Positions 46,443-57,729 of a stretch of 64,000 bases of DNA are shown in pieces. The stretch comes from Leptospira kirschneri serovar Cynopteri str. 3522 CT (lineage in GTDB: Bacteria > Spirochaetota > Leptospiria > Leptospirales > Leptospiraceae). Made by a program: the position numbers and the translations under genes. The number at the start of each line of letters is the position of its first letter. Position 1 is the first letter of the stretch. The stretch is taken from NCBI RefSeq assembly GCF_000243695.2, contig NZ_AHMN02000005.1, positions 161,501 through 225,500 of the forward strand, written 5' to 3'. Below the pieces are notes generated by a model. That model was not told the DNA's origin, ran no database searches, and saw only the letters and a program-made list of their open reading frames with translations.

Positions 46443-48521
46443 ATGAATGAGTCCTCTCATAAAACCTTTACCGAGAAAATCAACGAATTCTATAAACGCT
46501 CATTCGAAATTTTTTTAAAGGGATCATATTTGGAGGAGATGGATAAGTTCTACTCTCTTTGTAAAACCACGTTATATGCAGACTTTATAATTTTATTAGA
46601 AAGTAGAGATCCGTTATCCATCAAAATCGCGGAGTCCGAACCAAAATTCAATTTTTCCATAAATCAAACAAATATAAATTTATTGTCTATTTCTTATTCT
46701 GAAAATCGCCCCGTTTTACCTTATACACTGACGCGTCAAGAAATCAATTTTTCCAATTTTGACGCACTGGAAGAAATCGATTTCGCACAAATGATCGTGG
46801 TTCCCATTCCAAACGAAAACATAGAAGACCGAAGAAAAAACATTCTTTTATTCTTATATTCAAAAAACACAGAAAGTATATCTGAATTTTTAAAACTTAT
46901 CACGGAACTATGCCCTAGAATCTACGAAATTTTTTCAATTAAAAACAAGGAAATCCTGTTGAATTCAGTCCATTCTAGATTGGATTCCATTTTAAAAACG
47001 ATACCTCAACCAATTATCTTTATGGATTCGGGAACTGGAAAAACTTGGATCAACGAAAGTGCGGCAAAACTTCTTTCTCTTTCTGAAGGGGGAGAAGTCT
47101 CTTCCTGGAAAGTTTCTACTGCAATGACCGAGCTGATACAATCCGCGGTTAATCAAAAAGAAATTTTTCTGGAAATGAATCGGAATTTATCTAATATGAA
47201 TCTGGAAAAATTTTCAGCTCAGTGGATGTTTACGGATCCGGAAAAAAAAGTATTCGAGGTTACGTGTGTATTTTTACCCGGCAAAACGGCTCCGGGAAGA
47301 CTATGGTTTTTCGAAGACATCACTTCTTTTCATTCGCAACAAGAAACATTAGCTTTATTGAATCAAGCTTTGAAGGAAAAAAGTGAAATCGCACAACAGG
47401 AAAATCAGGAAAAAACAGTTTTTATCTCTAACATCAGCCATGAAATCAGAACTCCCATGACCGGAATATTAGGAATCACCGAATTACTGTTAAATACTCC
47501 TTTAAATCCGGATCAAAAAGATTCTTTAGAACTTATCCAAAGAAGCGGGGATAAACTTCTTAAAATCGTAAATCACTTGCTTGACTTTTCCAAAGCGGAC
47601 ACTGGAAAAATCGAATTGGAATCCATTCCATTTAATATGCAGGAATTGTTAAACGATCTAGTTTCCCTCCTACAAACGGAAATACTTAAGAACAAAAACG
47701 AATTGAACATACTATTCCCACCGAACTTTCCCAAATTACTCAAAGGAGATCCAGTCAGAATCGGCCAGATTCTTACGAACTTAATCTCCAATGCAACTAA
47801 ATTTACAAAAGAAGGAACCGTCGAAGTTGGATTTCATATATTAGAAAAAACGAATTCTGAATTGAGTTTCAGAACCTGGGTTTTTGATACCGGAATCGGG
47901 ATTCCCCACACAAAATTTAACTCCATATTTGAACCTTTCGTTCAATCTGACAAATCCATCACAAGACATTTCGGCGGAACCGGATTGGGGTTATCGATTA
48001 CAAAAAAACTAATCGAATTAATGGGAGGCAAAATTCATGTGGAAAGCCGACCTGGAATTGGAACCAAATTTTGGTTCGAACTCAAACTGGAAATCAACGA
48101 AGAATCACTCACTGAAAATTCTAAAGTCGAAGTTATAACCAACAAATCGGATCTTTCTCGTTTAAAGGTTTTGATCGTGGAGGACAATCTTATCAATCAA
48201 AAACTTTTAGGTCGAATCTTGAAAAAGAGAAAAATAGAACCTTCTTTAGTGGAAGACGGAATGAAAGCGATAGAAAAGGCGAGAAAATTCCATTACGATC
48301 TGATCTTCATGGATATTAATATGCCCGGAATCGACGGCCTTTCCGCAACTGAAATTATCCGTAAATTTCCGAAAGGAAACTCGATTCGAATCGTGGGACT
48401 CACCGCAAACGCAGCTCCTGAAATTCAAAAGGTAGCGGCTCAAAGAGGAATGGACGATTTACTTACAAAGCCGTATAACGTTTCCCAAATAGAAAAAATT
48501 TTGAATCTATTTGAAAAATGA
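46443..48521 (+). CDS. hybrid sensor histidine kinase with PAS and receiver domains
   Basis: The 692-residue soluble protein has an N-terminal region of about 165 residues resembling a GAF-like sensor, a PAS-like domain (about 180-300: ILKTIPQPIIFMDSGTGKTW, RLWFFEDIT), a short coiled coil, HisKA with His333 (FISNISHEIRTPM), HATPase_c (FDTGIGIP, GGTGLGLSI) and a C-terminal receiver with Asp624 (LIFMDINMP) and Lys near 674 (LTKPYN). No transmembrane segment is visible, so the signal is cytoplasmic. It begins immediately after the RsbQ-like gene. Confidence 0.95.
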   Translation: MNESSHKTFTEKINEFYKRSFEIFLKGSYLEEMDKFYSLCKTTLYADFIILLESRDPLSIKIAESEPKFNFSINQTNINLLSISYSENRPVLPYTLTRQEINFSNFDALEEIDFAQMIVVPIPNENIEDRRKNILLFLYSKNTESISEFLKLITELCPRIYEIFSIKNKEILLNSVHSRLDSILKTIPQPIIFMDSGTGKTWINESAAKLLSLSEGGEVSSWKVSTAMTELIQSAVNQKEIFLEMNRNLSNMNLEKFSAQWMFTDPEKKVFEVTCVFLPGKTAPGRLWFFEDITSFHSQQETLALLNQALKEKSEIAQQENQEKTVFISNISHEIRTPMTGILGITELLLNTPLNPDQKDSLELIQRSGDKLLKIVNHLLDFSKADTGKIELESIPFNMQELLNDLVSLLQTEILKNKNELNILFPPNFPKLLKGDPVRIGQILTNLISNATKFTKEGTVEVGFHILEKTNSELSFRTWVFDTGIGIPHTKFNSIFEPFVQSDKSITRHFGGTGLGLSITKKLIELMGGKIHVESRPGIGTKFWFELKLEINEESLTENSKVEVITNKSDLSRLKVLIVEDNLINQKLLGRILKKRKIEPSLVEDGMKAIEKARKFHYDLIFMDINMPGIDGLSATEIIRKFPKGNSIRIVGLTANAAPEIQKVAAQRGMDDLLTKPYNVSQIEKILNLFEK

Positions 48522-48707
48522 TGATCCTAAACTTTTTCAACTGAACCCGTTCTAAGTTTGCATAAGAATTAGGACTTTTCCAAGAGTTCATAACAAATTT
48601 ACGTCAAGGGAACTTCTATAAAATCCCAAAACGAAAACACTTCAAACAAGCTTCTGCACCAAATCTAAGCTTTGCGGCCGTCATTGAATAAAAAAATATT
48701 ATAATAT

Positions 48708-48884
48708 ACAGTGAATTCAAAGTAAGAAATCCATGATTCATTTTTTAGAGAAAATTGAATTTTGCAGATCTATTCCTAATATGCAGAAACTAGCACCAAT
48801 CACAATTTTAAGAACAAATTCTAAAATTGTAGGAGTTCATACTTTTAAAAAATTGTTTCCCATTTTCTCCATAAACTCACGTTA
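48708..48884. repeat. R2b element
   Basis: It runs from GTGAATTCAAAGTAAGAAAT, through an interior like that at 9398, to GTAGGAGTTCATACTTTTAA and ATAAACTCACGTTA. Confidence 0.5.
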
Positions 48885-48955
48885 AAATATAAAACCACAG
48901 CAGCTTATTTGGAAAATCCGTGGTTTTAATTTATGAGCAAGCTTTAACAAAATTA

Positions 48956-48970
48956 GCCCGCTTTGCGGGC
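48956..48970. other. perfect GC-rich hairpin
   Basis: GCCCGC-TTT-GCGGGC is a 6-bp stem with a 3-base loop in very AT-rich surroundings; on the minus strand it is followed by TAATTTTGTT. It may be a terminator remnant. Confidence 0.35.
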
Positions 48971-48986
48971 AACACAAATAAACAAT

Positions 48987-49087
48987 AGAGTTGTTGAAAA
49001 ATTCCATAGTGGCGTTTAACAAAACTAATTCAATTGCTCGTTTCCTTGAAATAGAAACAGATGGAGAATTCATTTTTCAACAATTCT
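48987..49087. mobile_element. R1 element (MITE-like)
   Basis: AGAGTTGTTGAAAAATTCC is opposed by TTTTTCAACAATTCT; AAT on both sides (48984-48986, 49088-49090). Confidence 0.75.
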
Positions 49088-49132
49088 AATTAATATTTTA
49101 GAATAAAATAATTTGTATAAGTGATCTTTAAT

Positions 49133-49230
49133 AAAGTTGTCAAAAAATTTATAATGGAGATTCACAAATCGCTTCAATTGTCCATTTCAACGCAACGAGA
49201 ACAGATGGAGAATTAATTTTCAACAATTCT
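49133..49230. mobile_element. R1 element (MITE-like)
   Basis: AAAGTTGTCAAAAAATTTA is opposed by TTTTCAACAATTCT; AAT on both sides. It lies 45 bp from the previous R1. Confidence 0.65.
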
Positions 49231-49358
49231 AATAAGAGCTCTTCCAAAATGCGGAAACTCATACAATATAACGGCTTTTGTAGGAGCTCACGCATTTTGT
49301 TAAAGACTTTAAGGTTTTGGAACAAACTTATAACATACCAAAACGAACCTTCTAAATT

Positions 49359-50468
49359 TTATTCGGTCGGTTCTAATTGTTTTATCCCATTCTGCTCGTG
49401 TCTGTATTTTGCGATCGTTTCATATGCAACTTTTCGAATACGATTGATTCCTCCTAGAGGTCGGTGTTCCGCCAAAGAATGCCAAGGATTTAATGAAAGA
49501 TTTTCACAAAAACGATCCTGCTCCGGAATTGCAAACTCTTGTTTAGGGATTTCTATTTTAGCGACCGCAATAAAAGGAGAATCTTTTTCGTTCCAATGAA
49601 CAGCCGGATCTTCAATCGGCATAGAGATCGGATTTCCCTGTTTCTGAATCATAAATTCAAAACAAGCGGATTTCTCTTTAAGATGAGAAATCATTGTTTG
49701 GCGAAGATAATCGTCCTCGGGATTTTTGGGGATTTCCAAATTTTTAGTTTCGCAGGGTATCGCGGAATATTTCACAGCACTGGTTTCATTTCCCAAACGA
49801 TACGGAGTTGTACTCCAATAACGAATTTCTAAAACATCTGGAATTTTCTTTCTTCGAATCGAAATCGATTCCTGCAAAGCAGTCAACTTCCAGTTCCAAG
49901 GCATTCCTCCCAAAAAGTAAGACATAGGCTTTTTAGCAAACGCTGCTTGAAACAAAGCCAGATACTCATCCGGTGCGCCCACGGGAAGAACGGGATGATT
50001 GATCAATAAAAAATCCTGGGTTTTATTTTCATCCGCAGACAACTTAGGTCCGTCCACACCTAAAAGTTTAATTCCCATTCCCCTAATATCCCCTTCTTGA
50101 TCCGTTTTTTTTGTAATGGAACCGTTTGAAAATCGAATCCAAGCAGGATACGTTTTAGGAGATTTGAATATTCCAAATTTAAATTCTTCTGGAATAGAAG
50201 AAGAAACCGTAAAACTCGCTTTAACACAACCGTGTGCAAACGGATGTGCGTCCCGTTTTACTCCACCGGGTTGGTATTTTTCTTTGAGGGAAGAAATCAA
50301 AAGAGAAAGAGTCTCTTCGGTGATCTTTTCCTCTCCAGGAAAAACAAATTCCGCCCCAGGCTTTATATCCTTGGGTATAGAAACCCTAGGACCTTGTCCG
50401 ACCCAATAAACTAACAATAGTAAAAGTAAAATTCCAAGCGCGACATATCCGATTTTTTTTCCCATCAT
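49359..50468 (-). CDS. catalase-fold heme protein, membrane-anchored (y4iL-like)
   Basis: The 369-residue protein has an N-terminal membrane anchor (about 5-23) and a divergent catalase fold: RDAHPFAHGCVKASFTV with the distal His region, AWIRFSNG, DIRGMGIKL, FLLINHPVLPV, and the C-terminal LNPWHSLAEHRPLGGINRIRK. This matches the small catalase-related family that includes y4iL and often has peroxidase or unknown activity. It is not the main KatE-type catalase, being much shorter. GAGGTG upstream fits either of the paired ATGs (50468, 50465). Confidence 0.85.
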   Translation of the reverse strand: MMGKKIGYVALGILLLLLLVYWVGQGPRVSIPKDIKPGAEFVFPGEEKITEETLSLLISSLKEKYQPGGVKRDAHPFAHGCVKASFTVSSSIPEEFKFGIFKSPKTYPAWIRFSNGSITKKTDQEGDIRGMGIKLLGVDGPKLSADENKTQDFLLINHPVLPVGAPDEYLALFQAAFAKKPMSYFLGGMPWNWKLTALQESISIRRKKIPDVLEIRYWSTTPYRLGNETSAVKYSAIPCETKNLEIPKNPEDDYLRQTMISHLKEKSACFEFMIQKQGNPISMPIEDPAVHWNEKDSPFIAVAKIEIPKQEFAIPEQDRFCENLSLNPWHSLAEHRPLGGINRIRKVAYETIAKYRHEQNGIKQLEPTE

Positions 50469-50684
50469 TGGCACCTCGATTGATCTTAAAGACTCAAACC
50501 CTAATTTTTAAAAAATTCTTCCGTTTTATTTTTATAAAATAAGAATTCAAGCTCTTTATCTTATTACTCGTATATATCAAAAATTAATGATCTATTTTAC
50601 CAAAGACGCGAAAGTTCTCAAAAATTACTTCTAACTCAGAATTGTTGTTGTTTTGAAAAAAATCCACATTCTAATTTTGAAAAT

Positions 50685-50784
50685 GGAGTTGTTGAAAAAT
50701 TTCATAGTTCAATTAGCAAAACTGCTTTAATCGACCGTTTCCATGAAATAAAAACAAATGGAGAATTCATTTTCCAACAATTCT
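50685..50784. mobile_element. R1 element (MITE-like), decayed left end
   Basis: GGAGTTGTTGAAAAATTTC is opposed by TTTTCCAACAATTCT. The flanks do not form a duplication. Confidence 0.6.
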
Positions 50785-50988
50785 AACAAGTCATTATAAT
50801 ATTATCTTTATATACCTAAATGCAAATTTTAAATTGAATTTAGAAACTATCATTTAAAATACAAAAAACCTTATTATTATATTCTGAAACTATAAATCTT
50901 TTTTCTTTTACTAGTCCTTAAGATTTTACTGATTTCTATAAAATTGAGATCTTAAATTTTTTTACAAAACCCAGTTTGAACGTAAATC

Positions 50989-51185
50989 TGTGGGAACTAC
51001 TGCAAATTCGAATTTTACAGATAAATTCTGATGTGGGAATTTATTCGGAAATTGTGTGATCCAAATGAGACAAAATCTGTGGGAACTCTCACAAATTTAA
51101 ATTTTACAGTAAAACTTTAAAATGTGGGAACTACCACCAAATCGCGATTTTACGAACAAATTGTAAAATTGTGGGAACTCATATT
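50989..51185. repeat. degenerate tandem array, about 45-bp period
   Basis: TGTGGGAA starts at 50989, 51032, 51078, 51123 and 51170, giving periods of 43, 46, 45 and 47 bp. Each unit continues with ACTACC or ACTCTC, CAAAT and ATTTTAC. The last unit runs into an R2b end. Confidence 0.75.
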
Positions 51186-51583
51186 TTTAAAAAATTCTTT
51201 CTCATTTTTTTGCGTCGAATTTCTCATATTATTCTATAGTTCTGAGTAAGTTCAAAAACTTCAGAACCACAAACCATCCAAAAATCCGGTAAAAAAGCAC
51301 ATCTGAAACTATGTTTTAATTTGAAATTTGCGTCTCTTGCAAATAGCAAAAATTTTTCGTGAAAAAGTAGCAGTTCCTACAATTCGGTTCAAAGAAAAAG
51401 ATAGATTTTCGCAGTTTTAAAATTCGATAAAATCCAAAAAGAAAAAAGATAAACTTTGGCAAAAATGAAGATTTTATCCTTTAGGGAAGGCCAAATTCCC
51501 AAAAAACGCATCAAAATCCGATTCCGAACCTATTTTTTGGTTGAAAAACCGTACTCAAACAGCCAAAGAAGTAACGAACAACT

Positions 51584-51918
<335 letters not shown>

Positions 51919-51922
<4 letters not shown>

Positions 51923-52512
51923 AGCGGCGATTCGCTCTCGCCACAAACAACCCAAACAAAGTAAAAGAAGTAGGCTCCATTCTCATGGAGCTAGGAATTC
52001 AAATCCTTACGCCAAAGGATCTGAAAGTTTCTTTTAATCCTGAAGAAACAGGTTCAACATTTAAAGAAAATGCTCTTATCAAAGCGAAAGAATTATTTCG
52101 TTTAACTAGAATTCCTTCAATTGCGGACGACTCTGGAATTTGTGTTTCTGCCCTCAAAGGTGAACCCGGAGTTTATTCGGCTAGATTTGGAGGTCCGGAA
52201 CTGAATGACGAAGGTAGGGCACTTCTTCTTTTAGAAAAACTGAAAGGAAATCAAAATCGCGAGGCCTATTATGCTTGTGCGATCGCTTATGTGGACGAAT
52301 CTACTGAACAAAATTTCGAAGGCAGATGTGAAGGATTTATCTCAGAAGAATATGATAGAATTGGAATATACGGTTTTGGATACGATCCTATTTTCATTTT
52401 CCCACCACTTCAAAAGCCTTTTTCACAAATCCAAGAAAAAACAAAGAACTCAGTTTCTCATAGAAAGAAAGCTCTAGACGAACTTTTGAAATTTCTTAAA
52501 ACGAAATCATAA
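51919..52512 (+). CDS. rdgB: RdgB/HAM1 non-canonical purine NTP pyrophosphatase
   Basis: RdgB hydrolyses ITP, dITP and XTP to monophosphates and so keeps deaminated purines out of DNA. The 197-residue protein has LATNNPNKVKEV at the start, TFKENALIKAKEL, ADDSGICVSALKGEPGVYSARF, GFGYDPIFIFP and SHRKKALDEL, the complete family set. The start is a TTG overlapping the TGA of the STAS gene; no ATG is available before the first conserved motif, so the unusual start is real. Confidence 0.95.
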
Positions 52513-52631
52513 AAATCTATTTGAATCCAAAACCTAAAAAACTTAGGGACTCTTGTCAATGCAAAAGGATATTCAAAAATATCTCCGCTACTGCTCGTAC
52601 GCATAAAAATATTAACAAAAGTTAACAGGCT

Positions 52632-53335
52632 ATTTTACCGAAGATGACGCAAAAGGAATTGATGTGAGGGAACTTTAGCAGAACGCTCTTATCATAACCT
52701 TACCCACAAGTATTTGGATCTTAATATTAAATCTGTGGGAATTACGACAAATCCTCTGTAAAACTGAGTTCCCACCCCACAACGCGATCCATAGAGAGCG
52801 TTGTGCTTTAGTTTTCCCTATTTTTGGGTGGGGCAACTCAATGAATTGCTTCCCATGGGTCGCAATTCAGGTGGAGAAATTCGGAAGACTTTTCTCTATC
52901 AGAAAAACATGCTTTTTGCAAGTAAAAAGACTCATTCTTGTCGGAACACTTGAAAAATGTGCGTTTTTGAGCCTTATGATTCTAAAATCCTATTCAACTT
53001 GTGGGGTTGATTATGGCTCTCTATGGATTGCGTTTGAACTCAGCAGAACGCTCTCTATGGATTGCGTTTGAACTCAGCAGAACGCTCTCTATGGATTGCG
53101 TTTGAACTCAGCAGAACGCTCTCTATGGATTGCGTTTGAACTCAGCAGAACGCTCTCTATGGATCGCGTTTGAACTCAGCAAAACGCTCTCCTAAGGGTC
53201 GCGTTTTATATTAAAACTAAAGATGATATAGTGCATTACGTTTCTTTCATACAATTGATTCACCAGAGGCTGAGCCTGGTCCGGTTACCGTGGCAAGCCG
53301 GATTTACCAAATTTTCTTACGCCGAACCCACGTTA
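52632..53335. repeat. large R2 element containing a minisatellite
   Basis: The left part (GACGCAAAAGGAATTGATG, AGCAGAACGCTC) matches 35510-35560; the right end (CAAGCCGGATTTACC to GCCGAACCCACGTTA) matches R2 termini. The central 34-bp repeat and an extra segment with CCCACCCC/GGGTGGGG inverted repeats (52770-52835) make it about 700 bp. The left terminal repeat is decayed. Confidence 0.6.
53030..53200. repeat. 34-bp tandem repeat, five copies
   Basis: Units begin at 53030, 53064, 53098, 53132 and 53166 with GCGTTTGAACTCAGCAGAAC, followed by GCTCTCTATGGATT. The first three are identical; the last two carry a few changes. A partial unit precedes them. Single copies of the unit occur in other R2 elements. 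Confidence 0.9.
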
Positions 53336-53454
53336 AGATACAAAAGTGTTCAAAAATTGAGTCTGACCCAGAATTGTTAGCTTTTTGAAGTAGGTTCTAC
53401 ATTCTAAGTTTTTTAAACAAACTCAACGTAGTATTATTTTTATACGTACAAGTT

Positions 53455-53549
53455 ACTCATAACTATATAATAAAGTACCTAATATTTTGTATGGAACCAG
53501 TGTTTTGTGATAAAATTAACGGTACTCAATTTTATAGAGATCAGCAGTA
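53455..53549. repeat. R3 element
   Basis: TACTCATAACTATATAATAA to TTTTATAGAGATCAGCAGTA, near consensus, about 95 bp. Confidence 0.7.
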
Positions 53550-53847
53550 AAAGAAATAATCTATGGCAACTGTACGTTTTGGCTCAGGCTAAACGTATCG
53601 TAAAGATCAAATATTTGCGTAAAACCACCGTTTGGCGAATGTAATTAAATTTACTTAATAGAAATTCATTTTATAAAACTCTTAAAAAGATCCAAAAATA
53701 AAGTCCGTTTGAAAACAGTTTATGATTTTTTCGAGAAATGTTCCCGGCTAAATTTAAAATCCTGGAACACAAAAGTTAAGATTATAAGAGTGATCATTTC
53801 CATTGACTTTAGAGAAATTCTTTTTTAACTTGGATGAGGGAATTGTT

Positions 53848-54459
<612 letters not shown>

Positions 54460-55594
54460 TTTCTTTTAACCAATCTGCAATCTTTTGATAAATATCGGAA
54501 GGCGCGTCTTCGTAAGCAAAAAGTCCTAGATGATCATAATCGATTGAAGTTCCGTTGTCCCTCCCCGCTTCCCAGTATTCTTTTTTTCCTTTTTTTCTTT
54601 GATAGACCGGATAAATACTTTCGGTAGGAGACACATTGTCGATTCTACCTCCAATAAAAAGTGTAGGAAAATTCGATGTCTCGAACGGCTCCCAGGCCTT
54701 CGGGTTTTCCTCCAAAGTCGGCAAATAGTTAAAAAGATTCTGATATACGAATAGAGTTGTAGGATCGTCCTCGTCCAAAGAGATAAAACGTCTACAGAAA
54801 TTATCCTTGTTTTTACAGGAAGCGCTTAAGTCGGTTCCCAGTCTTTTTTCCGATTTCATCCTTTCCAGAAAACTATCGTTGTATTTGTAGTCCATTCCAG
54901 TTCCTAAAAAGAACACTTTGGAAACATCTGTAACTTTTTTCGCTTTCAAAGAATTTAATATAGCTTGGCCTCCCAAGGAAACTCCGCCCAGAAAAAATTC
55001 TTTTTTACCGGTGACTTTTTGGATTTTTGCAATAACTTCGGGAATTAGATTTTCTCCCACTTCTTTTAAATTTACGGATTTATAATCTTCGAAGTGTAAT
55101 AGCCAGACCGAAAATCCGTTTCCGTTTAACACGCCGATCAGTCCGGATTTACTTCCGAGATAGAGGGCCTTTTTGTTGATAAACACAGGATCTATTAAAA
55201 GTATAGGAGGATGAGAGGAATTTTCATACGAGAACGTTGTCAAAAATACGTTTGGTCCTAGGTTTGCGGTTTGTGAAACAAATTTTTGTTCTGTAATAAC
55301 CACATAACGTGTACAGTTCAAAAAAGTGATTAGGTAGAATAAGATTGATAGTTTTTTTGTAAGTTTCATTTTTAAATCCAAAATAAAATTATAAATTCGT
55401 TTTAAGATGAGTTTAGAGTAAGTTCTATAACTTTTCAATTTTTTTGTTTTTGAGTTTGTTACCTCCATCTAGATTTTTGCTCTGACTTATGATTCAATCA
55501 AAACTTTCAGATTTTTTGTGTGAACTCCTACAATTGAAATTTTGATTCGAATTTTCTCTTTGATTTTAAGTTTCCTAAACTATATTATATGATT

Positions 55595-56668
<1,074 letters not shown>

Positions 56669-56958
56669 TAGTAAATCAGATTATAGATTTTTTTGGAAAG
56701 GATCAAGTAGAAATTCATAATATAAATTAGAAGCCGTCGTAAAAATACTTTATCTTTGTTTAAAACATCTATTTTAAATCTTTTTATGAATCCCTAGAAA
56801 ATAGAGTATCATAAATTTTGAGATCAATTATAGTTTAGAAGCAGACCTTTAAACACTTCTATTTTAGAATTCTGAGTAAAATGTTTTTTAAGACGGTTTT
56901 TAATTTGCGCTTTTGACTTTAAAACCGGTTTTGAGATATTTTTCGATTTTAGGTTTGA

Positions 56959-57429
56959 TCACATAATGACAGTAAGACTGTTCTGGGGGTTGGTTCTGAA
57001 GTAATTTTGATGATAATTTTCGGCAGGATAAAATTCTTTCAGTTCTTCCACTTGAGTTATAATTGGATCTAAAAAACGTTCTTCCGTTTTTCGGATGGAC
57101 TCTTCAGCTTGTACTTTTTGTTCTTTAGAATGATAAAGAATGACAGATCGGTATTGGGTTCCTATATCATTTCCTTGCCGATTGAGTGTAGTAGGATCAT
57201 GACTGATCCAAAAAACTTCTAGGATTTCGGGATAACTGATGATTTTGGGATCAAAAGAAATTTGAATCACTTCCGCGTGCCCAGTAGTACCGGAACATAC
57301 GGAGCGATAATCCGGATTTTTTGTCCTTCCTGCCGCATAACCAGAAGTTACCGACTCTACTCCTTCCACCATTTGATATACCGCTTCGAGACACCAAAAA
57401 CAACCGCCGCCTAATGTTGCTTGTTCCAT
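56959..57429 (-). CDS. msrA: peptide methionine-S-sulfoxide reductase MsrA, cytoplasmic type
   Basis: The 156-residue protein has GGGCFWCLEAVYQ with the nucleophile at Cys10, GYAAGRTKNPDYRSVCSG, GHAEVIQISFDP, SHDPTTLNRQGNDIGTQYRS and the C-terminal PAENYHQNYF. Unlike the copy at 15920 it has no signal peptide. I chose the ATG at 57429, which gives the family's usual N-terminus; a TTG at 57465 would add 12 residues. A TAGTTCCCACA motif lies upstream. Confidence 0.93.
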   Translation of the reverse strand: MEQATLGGGCFWCLEAVYQMVEGVESVTSGYAAGRTKNPDYRSVCSGTTGHAEVIQISFDPKIISYPEILEVFWISHDPTTLNRQGNDIGTQYRSVILYHSKEQKVQAEESIRKTEERFLDPIITQVEELKEFYPAENYHQNYFRTNPQNSLTVIM

Positions 57430-57729
57430 AGGAGACGATTCGAGCTTAGAATCGAAAGGTTGCAAGTAGTTTTGAGAAATGTTTTTTTAAAAGTGGTAGT
57501 TCCCACAGATTACGTCTCTTAGAAATAGTTACTGTTTTGTAACAATCTATTTCGCAATTTGATTTTTGTAATAGTTCCCAGGTTGTTTTGGATAAATCTC
57601 CGTGATTCTCAAACTCAAGTCAGATAAGAATTGTCTAAATTTTAAATGGAAATGTTTCCGCATTTTCAAAGTTTAGAAAAATCTTATACTTTTTAAAAAT
57701 GGTAGTTCCCACAGGTTTCAAAACATGGA

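Larger units (their letters stand above)
48522..49358. other. 840-bp repeat-filled intergenic region
   Basis: It contains an R2b element (48708-48884), a GCCCGC/GCGGGC hairpin (48956-48970) and two R1 elements. No gene is seen. Confidence 0.65.
50469..51583. other. 1.1-kb intergenic region with R1 and a 45-bp tandem array
   Basis: It contains an R1 element, an R3-like fragment near 50930 (TGATTTCTATAAAATTGAGA), the TGTGGGAACT array (50989-51185) and then an R2b end (to about 51230). No gene is seen before the STAS gene. Confidence 0.6.
52513..53847. other. 1.3-kb repeat-filled intergenic region
   Basis: It contains an R4 end fragment (52589-52628), a large R2 element with a 34-bp tandem repeat, an R3 element and 250 bp of AT-rich leader before the UDG gene. 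The 76-codon frame at 52841 falls inside R2 and is discounted. Confidence 0.7.

Noticed and set aside
50989..51185. possible CRISPR array because of regularly spaced repeats
   Set aside because: Units are degenerate tandem copies without distinct repeat and spacer parts, and no cas gene is in the window.
52841..53071. 76-codon frame on the plus strand
   Set aside because: It runs through R2 internal sequence into the 34-bp repeat; the repeat length is not a multiple of three, so the frame is accidental.
53030..53200. possible CRISPR array from the 34-bp repeat
   Set aside because: Identical units are directly joined with no spacers.
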